From Effrenium voratum (taxonomy: Eukaryota > Sar > Dinophyceae > Suessiales > Symbiodiniaceae), in assembly GCA_963377175.1 (NCBI GenBank), contig CAUJNA010000477.1, positions 157,562 to 221,561 on the forward strand: 64,000 nucleotides of DNA, written 5' to 3'. The notes under the pieces were generated by a model. It saw only the letters and a list, made by a program, of their open reading frames with translations, did not search any database and was not told the DNA's origin. A program made the translations under genes and the position numbers. This document shows, piece by piece, positions 30,121 to 37,999 of this stretch; position 1 is the first letter of the stretch, and the number at the start of each line of letters is the position of its first letter.

Positions 30121-30735
30121 GTGCACGGCGCCGCACAGCACCGCACGGCGCCGCACGGCACGGCACGGCACGGCACGGCACGGCACAGCGCGGCGCGGCG
30201 CGGCGCGTCACGGCACGGCACGGCACGGCACGGCGCGGCGCGGGCACGGCGCGGCACGGCACGGCGCGGCGCGGCGCGGCGCGGCACGGCACCGCACGGC
30301 GCCGCAATGCAACGCAACGCAACGCAAGGCAACGCAACGCAACGCAACGCGTCGCGTCGCATCGCATCGCATCGCAACGCAACGCAACGCAACGCAACGC
30401 AAGGCAACGCAACGCAACGCATTGCAACGCAACGCAACGCAACGCAACGCAACGCAACGCAACGCAACGCAGCGCAACGCAACGCAACGCAACGCATCGC
30501 ATCGCATCGCATCGCATCGCGTCGCGTCGCAACGCAACGTAACGCAACGCAACGCAACGCAACGCAACGCAACGCAACACAACGCGACGCAACGCAACGC
30601 AACGCAACGGAACGCAACACAACACGCACAACGCACAACGCGCAACGCGCGCCGCACAACGCACAACGCACAACGCACAACGCACCCCGCACCCCGCGCC
30701 CCGCACACCGCACACCGCACACCGCGCACCGCACA
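30121..30735. repeat. Pentanucleotide satellite (CGGCA, CAACG, CATCG blocks)
   Basis: A 5-bp tandem array that changes its unit along its length: cggca/cggcg to about 30300, caacg/catcg to about 30620, then longer acgcacaacgc and caccgca forms. It opens very long false frames on both strands (ALRCVALRCVA and TQRNATQRNA patterns). It starts precisely at the end of the zinc-finger island. Confidence 0.95.
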
Positions 30736-30916
30736 CTGGCAGATTCAGTCATGCGTGTCAAGGCAAGACATCGCGTCAAATCAAGTCAAGGTGTCAAATC
30801 AAGTCGTCAAATCAAGTCAAGGTGCCACCTAATCGTGAACGTGAATTGAACTGATCTGAGTCGGCACAGTGCGTGAATCAATGAACTGCAAAGTCGGTGT
30901 CTGGCCTTGTCACTTG

Positions 30917-31051
30917 CGCATGAAGCTTCCGGAGCCTGATACCTTATGAGAGCTGCCTTGTTCAAAAGGCAGGCAGTGCAATGCGAATGAAGCTGCGGAG
31001 CTTGATACCTCATGAGAGCTGCCTTGTTCAAAAGGCAGGCAGTGCAATGCG
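30917..31051. repeat. Two tandem copies of a ~68-bp unit
   Basis: The unit beginning gcatgaagcttccggagcct and containing gagctgccttgttcaaaagg is repeated once with three or four changes. It lies between the satellite and the first structured repeat unit. The interval 30736-31126 has no coding potential. Confidence 0.85.
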
Positions 31052-31126
31052 AAGGTGAACTGAACGTGAACTTTTGAACGTCATCCCCTTGCAGGGGGCT
31101 CCCGCATATGGCGAGTCCAGCCCACA

Positions 31127-31445
31127 GCGCCATGTCGGACAGGCTGTGGGTAAACACACTTATCTCGAGAGGCTTCACTAGCCGAGATGAAAACCGCAGT
31201 CAGTAAAAATGCTTGAATGCAAATGCAAAGCAACAGGTCACAACATCGACACCGAACAGGAAGCAACAGCGACAAACAGGAACCGCAAAAGGAATCAGGA
31301 AAGAGAGATTGCAGGTACGTCCAGCTGGCCAAGCTGGATATCCAACTTCACTGGTAGCTTCGTTGGGCACAGTCCCAGTGAAGTGCTGTGTCCCCCTGCT
31401 CAGGAAAAACTCCGAAAGGTTTAACGTCCGTGTTCCAGGACGGTT
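31127..31445. repeat. Diverged outer unit of the terminal repeat
   Basis: This stretch has the same layout as the 360-bp terminal repeat next to it but little primary identity. It starts with a GC hairpin (cccacagc/gctgtggg), then cacactta, a second small hairpin, and the same conserved islands gcaggtacg, tatcc, gcttcgttgggca, ccctgct and ccgaaagg in the same order. The stems between these islands differ in sequence but still pair. It lacks the ctgatgag tandem of the inner copies. Confidence 0.6.
31311..31442. ncRNA. Structured RNA module, diverged copy 1
   Basis: Paired elements: gcagg 31311-31315 with cctgc 31395-31399; hairpin tccagc/gctgga at 31320-31338; long stem acttcactgg 31345-31354 with ccagtgaagt 31375-31384; gggcacag 31365-31372 (inside the loop of that stem) with ctgtgtccc 31386-31394, which makes an H-type pseudoknot; hairpin cgtcc/ggacg at 31425-31442. 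All stems differ in sequence from copies 2 and 3, yet pairing is kept. Orientation of the functional strand is not known. Confidence 0.6.
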
Positions 31446-31805
31446 CACACTTAAACTCCAAATGGAGAGTGCTAATCTTTCGAGTACAACTGATGAGTTT
31501 CGAGTACAACTGATGAGTCTCGAGTACAACTGATGAGTCTCGAGTGGGTGAAGGTTCGGCTTGCAGTCACTTGGTTTCCGTCTAGCTGCGAAAACGTTAC
31601 AAGGTTCAACATGAAGCACACACAGCGAGAAAAACAACGGGCCAAGAGGACTTTGAATCACACGAGTTGCGCAGGTACGCGGAGTTGATCAGACTCCGTA
31701 TCCTAGGAGCATGCAAAGAGCTTCGTTGGGCAGAGCTTTGCAAGTCCTCTCTGCCCCCCTGCTGAGAAGCCGAAAGGGTGGTGACAGGGCATTCTGTCAC
31801 TCCGC
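31446..31805. repeat. Left ~360-bp direct terminal repeat
   Basis: About 95% identical in direct orientation to 42907-43266, from cacacttaaactccaaatgg through three 20-bp units tcgagtacaactgatgagtc (31489-31545) to gtgacagggcattctgtcac and tccgc. It is followed by a perfect hairpin cgcccctc-aat-gaggggcg (31813-31831). It marks the downstream end of the minus-strand gene cluster and behaves like the LTR or pseudo-LTR of a retroelement. Confidence 0.88.
31671..31800. ncRNA. Structured RNA module, copy 2
   Basis: Paired elements: gcagg 31671-31675 with cctgc 31758-31762; hairpin cggagt/actccg at 31680-31698; stem catgcaaag 31710-31718 with ctttgcaag 31736-31744 (one mismatch; perfect in copy 3); gggcagag 31728-31735 with ctctgccc 31749-31756, forming a pseudoknot; a ccgaaagg GNRA-type loop at 31770-31777; hairpin gtgacag/ctgtcac at 31781-31800. 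The nine-base loop agcttcgtt and tatcc are identical in all copies. Confidence 0.62.
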
Positions 31806-31878
31806 ACACACACGCCCCTCAATGAGGGGCGAGGAGTCTCCTTTTCTGCAGGAAGATCCCATGCTCAACCCCGTGTCC

Positions 31879-32391
31879 CTATCGTTGACCAAAAATTCCA
31901 CCGCGGCGAGGGGAACGAGAAACAGCCCTAAACCGCTCAGAAGACGGGAACGAGAGATCACCACGTTGAGCATTACGAGTGTCGCCATAGAGGACTGAAG
32001 CGAGTTGTGAAGCAGCCTGGCGATCACCATGAGAAAACGGAGTGACATAGGTGAACGTCTCCTCAACTGGAATGGCATCGGAATTCCGAACTTGACCAAG
32101 AGATTGATCATGCGAATGATGAGTTGTGAAGGACTCCATTCGAGACAGAATGCGCTGGTATCCCTGATGCTGCCAGTCGCGGATGTTCCATGCCTGACCG
32201 TGCTCACCAGTGCACCCATTGGAATCAGTCACCCGCTGCCATTCCCGAAGCGAATTGTCTGGTAGATCAGGTACAGTTTCTCCGTGGTGCCATCGCTGAG
32301 GCTGTCCTGGAGTGTAGATCCGCACCCACTCCTGATCCTGCCAGACCGAGTATTCGAGCCATGGGTGCTGCTTCGAATCATCGATGTCCAT
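31879..32391 (-). CDS. YREW-family protein 4
   Basis: From ATG 32391 the frame gives MDIDDSKQHPWLEYSVWQDQ, then EWVRIYTPG, SLREWQRV and NIRDWQHQGYQRILSRM, followed by a Ser/Arg-rich tail ending at 31879. The order W-[VI]-[RK]-[IV]-[YF]--G, --REW--, -[YN]-[RK]DW---GY-R is shared with three neighbouring ORFs. The open frame upstream of the ATG (LSLPCLVVACTWLCMVPVPL) looks like a signal peptide, but it ends in ctatcag and is better explained as a pyrimidine-rich splice acceptor. I do not recognise the family; the aromatic-rich core suggests a small beta-rich fold. This copy is the longest, with a unique C-terminal extension. Confidence 0.6.
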   Translation of the reverse strand: MDIDDSKQHPWLEYSVWQDQEWVRIYTPGQPQRWHHGETVPDLPDNSLREWQRVTDSNGCTGEHGQAWNIRDWQHQGYQRILSRMESFTTHHSHDQSLGQVRNSDAIPVEETFTYVTPFSHGDRQAASQLASVLYGDTRNAQRGDLSFPSSERFRAVSRSPRRGGIFGQR

Positions 32392-32810
32392 GTCGAAGTA
32401 AGAGGCAAGGCGTATCGCGGGCTCCGATCCAGCTGATAGAGGAACAGGCACCATGCACAACCATGTACAAGCAACAACCAAGCAAGGTAATGAAAGTGTG
32501 AAAACCACCCTTATTTTGTACGCTGCCCCACTCGCGTGCGTCTAGTCCTCATTTAGCTCGAAGATGGGACTCGCCATGTCTTTGCAGCTGTCGGAAGGAT
32601 TAACAGGCCGGTATGGTTCGGAGACCCCAACCGTCTCCGATGGTGTGATTCCACGTGATGCACGTACTGGTTGATGAAGTTGGGAAGCGTGACGTGCGCG
32701 AGCTGTCAGTTGTTAAGAAATCCCCTCTTGGAGACGAGTCAGTTCTTCGGTAGAGAAATCCGCCGCATCCGAGGACCTGAGGATCGCTTCTAACAGCTGC
32801 GGTGACATAC

Positions 32811-33119
32811 TCAATGCCGCGGATTGGCCACGCTGTGATGATCAGGAAAAGACATAGAATCAAAGTCATGACCAGCTTGAGGGGCAGCGACTCTCCGATA
32901 GCCCTCTGTGGCCCAGTCTCTTTTGTACCACATGGTGACATTGAGCTGCTCGCCGACTGGGTCCGGGTTGGGAGCATAGAACTCCCTCCACTCTCTATAC
33001 GTGTGCGGTGGAGGTGGAGCATCATGTTCTTCATGTGGAGTCCATGATCCCAGATGAAAGATCTTGACCCACTGGGCATCTGGTTGTTGAGGATCCGGAC
33101 ACCATTCCAGCCACGGCAT
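32811..33119 (-). CDS. YREW-family protein 3
   Basis: ATG 33119 lies 40 bases after a strong acceptor-like gtctgcag. The protein of 102 residues starts MPWLEWCPDPQQPDAQWVKI and contains TYREWREFYAPNPDPVGEQL and MWYKRDWATEGYRRVAAPQA. It lacks the N-terminal YFDYD element of copies 1 and 2 but keeps the three core motifs. Its neighbours on both sides are paralogues, showing local tandem duplication within the element. Function unknown; possible structural or RNA-binding accessory protein of the retroelement. Confidence 0.6.
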   Translation of the reverse strand: MPWLEWCPDPQQPDAQWVKIFHLGSWTPHEEHDAPPPPHTYREWREFYAPNPDPVGEQLNVTMWYKRDWATEGYRRVAAPQAGHDFDSMSFPDHHSVANPRH

Positions 33120-33301
33120 GACAACGCAAACCCGGAAAGACAAATTGATAGGTGTACGGCTGCAGACAACAATTACTAAAAGAGAAACAACTGTCACAGT
33201 GCAAGAAATCACTTTTGCAGCAATGCACGGCTCCGGTATCGAAGTCAATCTCCCGAATCGAATTGAACTGAACAGACTCCCCAGGAAGGCGAGGACGAGC
33301 A

Positions 33302-33745
33302 TCAGCCACCATCCGAGTTGGAGGATGCCGATGAAGAGGTCAATCCAGCGTACATGAGGTCCGGTGCGCCCGAGGCGAAAACTGGCCGCGCAATGCTAGG
33401 GTGTGGGCGACCCAGTCGTTGGTATCCCCTGGTGACCCAGTCTCTATAATGCCAAGTATAGAAGGATGCATAAGATACCGGCTGCAAAACAGCACCTGTA
33501 TTGGTGCCGCCTGTGCTATCCCTCGGCCAATGCACTTCGAAGTGGTAAACCTTTCGCCATTCCCGATAGGTGGTTGAGTCATCCGTGGCTGGTCCCAAGG
33601 TGTTCTCGGCGACTGGATGCCACGGACCCGGTACATAGATCCGAATCCATTCTACACTCGTGTTCGCGGGGCCATTGACGATGTCGTAGTCAAAGTAGCG
33701 AGGCAGGACCCATCGTGCTGTGCCATACACTGTACAATTGAACAT
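33302..33745 (-). CDS. YREW-family protein 2
   Basis: Frame from ATG 33745 (MFNCTVYGTARWVLPRYFDY) to 33302, 147 residues. Motifs in order: YFDYD, SVEWIRIYVPGPWHP, TYREWRKVYHFEVHWPRDST, then YTWHYRDWVTRGYQRLGRPH, and a Ser/Asn-rich end. It is the most complete example of the family. The block RDSTGGT is shared almost unchanged with copy 1 (EDSTGGT), so these two are the most recent duplicates. No transmembrane segment or catalytic motif is obvious. Confidence 0.65.
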   Translation of the reverse strand: MFNCTVYGTARWVLPRYFDYDIVNGPANTSVEWIRIYVPGPWHPVAENTLGPATDDSTTYREWRKVYHFEVHWPRDSTGGTNTGAVLQPVSYASFYTWHYRDWVTRGYQRLGRPHPSIARPVFASGAPDLMYAGLTSSSASSNSDGG

Positions 33746-33892
33746 TTCAACCAGGCAAGCCGCTCGAAGTCATAAAGGAAAGCGGCGAACACATGGAGAC
33801 GGAACGCGCAACACCAAGCAAGACAACCCAACGTGGAATCGCATACAAAGCAAGCACAACCGCGTCATTTTATCCGACATGTTGCTCAAGTA

Positions 33893-34286
33893 TCACTCCG
33901 AATCGTTCCAAGGATCATAGAATGGTGGTGGTGACGGCTCTCGCCACGCCCCATCCGGAACCGATGAGCCCACCGAGGAATTGGCGTCTGCACTCACGAG
34001 CATCGCGAGTCCAATGGCTGGTAAAGGAGCTCCAAGTCGTTGATACCCTCGTGTTTGCCAGTCTCGGTACTCCCACACGTGGTAGGACACATACGAACTG
34101 GGCGTGACTATGGGATCCGTTGTTGTGCCTCCGGTGCTGTCTTCGGACCAGTACACTTGGAAGCGATATGACCTGCGCCACTCCCGATACGTGGAAGCGT
34201 AGAGTGGGTCTAGCACTGGAGCATCATCAAATTCGAATCCATTCCACTCCTCTGTCGATCTGGTACTCGAAATATTGAGGGTTCAT
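33893..34286 (-). pseudogene. YREW-family protein 1, one frameshift
   Basis: ATG 34286 begins MNPQYFEYQIDRGVEWIRI and stops at once. In the -1 frame the remainder is intact: STYREWRRSYRFQVYW, EDSTGGTTTDPIV, VWEYRDWQTRGYQRLGAPLP, ending near 33893. The N-terminal part aligns with YFDYD and SVEWIRIY of copy 2, so a single indel near 34240 separates two halves of one gene. It could be a real mutation or an assembly error. An acceptor-like cgccgcag lies about 47 bases upstream of the ATG. Confidence 0.6.
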
Positions 34287-34448
34287 AGCGGCAAGACAGG
34301 CTCTCGCGCGGCCGCTAAAAGCAATCGAAAATCTGCGGCGAAGACACACATGCAATGACAACCGCGCACAGCTGAAGGAATGCAAGGCAACTTTTCAAAC
34401 TCAAGGTGAGACACAGCAGCGAGGTTTGTAATATACGACACCTAAGCT

Positions 34449-35018
34449 TCACCGCCGTTGATGCCGCGCACACCTGCAATGGTAATGTCCTGGTCGTCTA
34501 CGATCACAAGGGGAAAGACATTTCCGCCCATGGCGCAGGATGGCATGACAATAATGCTTGCAATTTGCCGATGGGGACAGCGATGGACGGCCAGCACGTT
34601 TGGAGGGGAACACTGTAAAGGGCCGCCGAGATCTACGCGGTGCCGAAGCGGATGCTGTCCGAGATCGTTTGGATGAGCGCCCTGGACTGCGTAGCTCTTC
34701 ATCACGGGAATGGTCAGTGCTGTAGATCGAGCGGTGTGTGCGCTGCGATTTCGATGTGGCAGGGCAGGATTGTCCGCGAGGAGCTGAGATCGAGGGGCTC
34801 CGTACTGAGGGCATAAACTGTGGGTGTAGAATCACCGGTGGTGGTGGCGGTGGAGGAGGCGGAGGTGGAAGAAGCAGTGGGAAACTTGGTGGGGGCGGAG
34901 GTGACGTAGTCTGCCGAATGGGTCTGTCAAGCAGGGCTCCAGGTCCGTGAAATTGTAACCACGTCGGCTGCGCTCCATGGGTCCAGGTAATGTACGTCTG
35001 TACGACTTGTTCCGACAT
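34449..35018 (-). CDS. Proline- and RS-rich element protein
   Basis: ATG 35018 starts MSEQVVQTYITWTHGAQPTW, followed by a long polyproline run (about residues 40-60) and an Arg/Ser-rich basic region (SPGRSSKRSRTASASAPRRS). From about 34705 the alternative frame looks more protein-like (GGNVFPLVIVDDQDITIAGV, ending GGEA at 34442), so a frameshift may have displaced the true C-terminus. Polyproline plus RS tracts suggest a nuclear or nucleoprotein-binding factor. No named domain. Confidence 0.45.
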   Translation of the reverse strand: MSEQVVQTYITWTHGAQPTWLQFHGPGALLDRPIRQTTSPPPPPSFPLLLPPPPPPPPPPPVILHPQFMPSVRSPSISAPRGQSCPATSKSQRTHRSIYSTDHSRDEELRSPGRSSKRSRTASASAPRRSRRPFTVFPSKRAGRPSLSPSANCKHYCHAILRHGRKCLSPCDRRRPGHYHCRCARHQRR

Positions 35019-35247
35019 GATTTGAGCAACTCAGTCATGCATTCACTTCACGTCAGCGGCAACACCCACAACGGCAAGCAATATTACTCTGGTAAAATGG
35101 CAGTCAAGTGCAAGCAAGCAAATTTCATGTGATCAATAATGACTACAATCCCAACCGTCACAACAACCTGCAGCGCTAGCCGAATACGCCGCCACGGCCT
35201 ACCATTTAGTCCTCCGGTGGTCGCTGTTGCATTTGATGACCGGGTTC

Positions 35248-35943
35248 CTAGCCGCGAGCCTCAAGTTGCTGATAGACCTTCCGTGCCTGCTTGACTTCCT
35301 CAATGGGCTTCTGAAGGAACCGAGCAATGGTTTTGTAGGTGGGCCTGGAATCCTTGTCTTTCTTCCGTCGCACCATCTCATCCAGCTCACCCTGTGTCCA
35401 TGCCGTGAAAGGTTCACGGTGTGCATTGCGAAGTGCAATGGTGAATTCTTGTAGAAGTTCCCGAGGTCCATGAAGAGACGGTCGGAACGACGAGGCACCT
35501 GGATGTGGACGCACTGAGCCATCAGAATCCGAGTCAGGTGTCGTAGGCGTCATCTGTCCTGGTTCTCGGCCGCCGTGTGGGGCTAAGGGAGCAAGCGGCC
35601 AAGGTGGTGGCAGGTGATCCAACATCGATTCAGGCCGACGACCAGAATTGTTGTCAGCGGCATCCCGATGTGCCGCACGAGGCGGGGATAAGGCCGGTAT
35701 ATACCAGGTGGATGACGTGTCCAAAGGTCGGGTTCGAATTCGAGTGGGAGAGCGGGATCGGTCAGACGAAATGCGCTCTGTGATGGAGTTCCGTGGTGCC
35801 CTGGGAGACACTCTAGTGTCTGACGGATGGCTTCGCTCGGTCATCAGGGCAAAGTTCAGGGTGTCCAGAGCTGTCGCAACTTGGGATGCAAGGACATTGA
35901 GTACCGCCACCAGGTTATTCACAAACTCGGCTGACAACTGCAT
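35248..35943 (-). CDS. Helical/RS-rich element protein
   Basis: In-frame ATG 35943 gives MQLSAEFVNNLVAVLNVLAS, an amphipathic helix, then an RS/basic region (ERISSDRSRSPTRIRTRPLD), a Pro/Ser linker and a well-structured helical C-terminus (FTIALRNAHREPFTAWTQGE, IARFLQKPIEEVKQARKVYQ). The last part looks like a compact helical domain. The ATG overlaps a possible splice acceptor (catgcag), so the real start could be different. Family not recognised. Confidence 0.5.
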   Translation of the reverse strand: MQLSAEFVNNLVAVLNVLASQVATALDTLNFALMTERSHPSDTRVSPRAPRNSITERISSDRSRSPTRIRTRPLDTSSTWYIPALSPPRAAHRDAADNNSGRRPESMLDHLPPPWPLAPLAPHGGREPGQMTPTTPDSDSDGSVRPHPGASSFRPSLHGPRELLQEFTIALRNAHREPFTAWTQGELDEMVRRKKDKDSRPTYKTIARFLQKPIEEVKQARKVYQQLEARG

Positions 35944-36062
35944 GGCAAATGAACACACAGCAAGGACAAATCAAGCAAGTAAGGCTGCGGAACTGCGAAG
36001 ACATGATGCTTGCGAACATGCATGCGCCGAAATACTGAGGTCCTTTTGCCGCTGGTGTTCCG

Positions 36063-36566
36063 TCAACGGTCATACGACAGACCTGATGGTCGACACGCCG
36101 GCATGGCCTTGACTGCCGGCGGGTACTTCGGAGTGTAGGCATGGCGGCGGGACGTGGGAACCGCGTCGTCAGGACGGCCAGGAAGCCGCCGGTGATGACT
36201 GCGAGATCGACGCCGATGAGGCTCCCGATGTCTGGACCTTCTCCTCCGTCTGTGCTCCCAGGAAGTACTGACACTCACCGTGCGGACGTGAGCAGGGTGC
36301 TCCGTACGGTTGTCTGAGGTGGCCACAAGAGTGACCGGTGCTGTCATGTAATCTGGCCGGACTGATGTTGCCGGCAAGGGCGGTGGCGTCGTAGACGGCG
36401 GGGGTAGCGGCGGTGGATGGCCGTCAGGAACCGGTGGCGGTGGTGGCGGCTGTGGATGCCGCTGCTGGCCTTCAAGACGTTGCAGTCCGGCCAGAAGTAG
36501 ACTGATTTGCGACGAAATGGCAAGCAGCATGTGCCGACATTCACGTAAAAGATCCCCATGATCCAT
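36063..36566 (-). CDS. Proline-rich, Arg/Ser-rich element protein
   Basis: ATG 36566 encodes MDHGDLLRECRHMLLAISSQ, a short amphipathic helix (to LAGLQRLEG), a polyproline segment and a strongly basic RS tail (EHRRRRRSRHREPHRRRSRS). It sits only about 60 bases after the stop of the 457-codon protein. The layout helix, polyproline, RS resembles that of the neighbouring protein at 34449-35018. Probable nucleic-acid binding through the basic tail; not otherwise assignable. Confidence 0.45.
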   Translation of the reverse strand: MDHGDLLRECRHMLLAISSQISLLLAGLQRLEGQQRHPQPPPPPPVPDGHPPPLPPPSTTPPPLPATSVRPDYMTAPVTLVATSDNRTEHPAHVRTVSVSTSWEHRRRRRSRHREPHRRRSRSHHRRLPGRPDDAVPTSRRHAYTPKYPPAVKAMPACRPSGLSYDR

Positions 36567-36625
36567 CACAATGCAGGTGAAGATGCGACAGAGAGGGCCA
36601 AATCAGACTGCATTGCCATAGTCGT

Positions 36626-37999
36626 TCACCAGAACATGCCCATGTAGCTGGGCGCCGCAATCGATGATCGGAGTTTCCACCTGCCATCTTTGGCGTGAAT
36701 GCAGTCATAGTAATGGGAAGCAGCTATGTCCGCGTACACTCCGCCACGGGGTATGGTGCAATGCTGTTGCCGGAGACGCGCAGTGCCACCAATACACACG
36801 GGGCGATCCGTCCGAATTCCCGCGAACTGCGCTGCTGATTGGATTGCCGCTTCTTGAGAATGGAGGCTGCCCCTGCAGTAAAATCCCATCGGAGGCAACC
36901 AGACTTCGTTCCAGTTTGAGCACTCGCGATTGGGGGCAGGATGTTCTTGCCATTTTGAGGGCCTGATCAGCTCTTCATCACGTAGGATGTTCATGGCCGC
37001 CTGCATATTGGTGTTGTGGGACCAGAAAAACGTCGACTGTGACTGAGTGCGATGCTTGTCCGGCAACAATCGGCGTGGCTCAAAGGAGAAGATGATCCCG
37101 AAGAGGTTCTTCTGGGAGTTCTTTTTGTCCGTCGAGAAGTGGTGATACGACCGTGCAGTCCTGCTGATATATGGCCATTTTTCTTCGCAAATGCCAAGCT
37201 GTACGATGAGTTGCTGCGGCAGTGACTTCGGGGAGATCTGGAAGTAGTCAGAAATGTCTCTGACCACTTGATCCGTCCAACGTCCCGGGACGCCATGTGG
37301 TGGCGGAGAAAGCGGAAACTCCGAAATGGACTTGACCCGCTGCTCATCTTCGATGATGCTGCGGCGATGCGGCATGAGGCTCCTGTAGACCGTCTCCCAT
37401 GATTTCTTCCACAGCTCAGGTTCAGGAAATACTAAGGCGGCAATCGAGGGCAAGGTGTGGTAAAGGACATCATTCACTACGATGGCAATTTCCTCGACCC
37501 GGCAACCAGTGCGCAGCTTGAAGCGATGACTGCCCAAATCGGGTACATGCTGTCGAACTGAGAGAGGCAGCAGCACAATGCGGTTCTCGGATGGACTGAC
37601 TTGAGCGGGAGGAAACGGAGGCGAGCGGGGCCTCCTTTGATCACTATGAGCACGCCTCCCATCACTTTTCCATTCACCCCAGTCCTCCTCCTCATCTGAC
37701 TTTCCCTGTGGGCCTGGGGTGAGCTTGATCCGGGAATGACGGGACCTGGGTGAGCGCGAACGGGACCGTCCGGTGTGATTGCGTACCGCTCGGATGTTGG
37801 CCTCGGATCCAAGTGCCGGAGCGTCACGGGATGGGCCGTGGGATTGTACACTTTGCTGGTGTGCTAGTCCGTGTGTCCGGATGAACATTTGCATCTCATT
37901 GCCGCTGATGAAGTTGGGAAGGTGCTCCAGCGTCACACGGCTCGTAGTTTGCACTGATCCGTCTGAGCGTAAGAGACTGGTGACCGTGTACTCCGCCAT
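36626..37999 (-). CDS. 457-residue RS protein with possible ART-fold C-terminus
   Basis: ATG 37999 follows an acceptor-like gtctgcatgcag by 13 bases. The N-terminal third has an RS tract (GRSRSRSPRSRHSRIKLTPG) and an acidic patch. The middle is helical (ELWKKSWETVYRSLMPHRRS, VVRDISDYFQISPKSLPQQL). The C-terminal part reads FFWSHNTNMQAAMNILRDEE, LIRPSKW, GFYCRGSLHSQEAA, and GGVYADIAASHYYDCI. The pattern H-T--A--IL----I-PS and G-Y-RG weakly recalls ADP-ribosyltransferase-like folds such as Tpt1, but no catalytic set can be confirmed. The 5' end overlaps the 3' end of the reverse transcriptase frame. Confidence 0.5.
   Translation of the reverse strand: MAEYTVTSLLRSDGSVQTTSRVTLEHLPNFISGNEMQMFIRTHGLAHQQSVQSHGPSRDAPALGSEANIRAVRNHTGRSRSRSPRSRHSRIKLTPGPQGKSDEEEDWGEWKSDGRRAHSDQRRPRSPPFPPAQVSPSENRIVLLPLSVRQHVPDLGSHRFKLRTGCRVEEIAIVVNDVLYHTLPSIAALVFPEPELWKKSWETVYRSLMPHRRSIIEDEQRVKSISEFPLSPPPHGVPGRWTDQVVRDISDYFQISPKSLPQQLIVQLGICEEKWPYISRTARSYHHFSTDKKNSQKNLFGIIFSFEPRRLLPDKHRTQSQSTFFWSHNTNMQAAMNILRDEELIRPSKWQEHPAPNRECSNWNEVWLPPMGFYCRGSLHSQEAAIQSAAQFAGIRTDRPVCIGGTARLRQQHCTIPRGGVYADIAASHYYDCIHAKDGRWKLRSSIAAPSYMGMFW

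Noticed and set aside
30017..30849. Very long open frames on both strands (ALRCVALRC, TQRNATQRN)
   Set aside because: They are translations of a pentanucleotide satellite; a 5-bp unit without stops leaves several frames open.
31485..31620. Hammerhead ribozyme in the terminal repeats
   Set aside because: CTGATGAG is present in three tandem units, but the only downstream GAAA (about 31590) would need a stem II of about 50 bases whose base pairs do not continue beyond the first two. On the minus strand the box is absent.
31671..31800. HDV-like ribozyme in the terminal repeats
   Set aside because: The pseudoknot lacks a P3 hairpin between the interlocking strands and a P4 at the expected place, so the nested double pseudoknot cannot be formed.
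32391..32508. Signal peptide on the YREW-family proteins
   Set aside because: The hydrophobic N-terminal extension is the translation of a pyrimidine-rich tract that ends in ctatcag shortly before the ATG; similar tracts precede the other frames.
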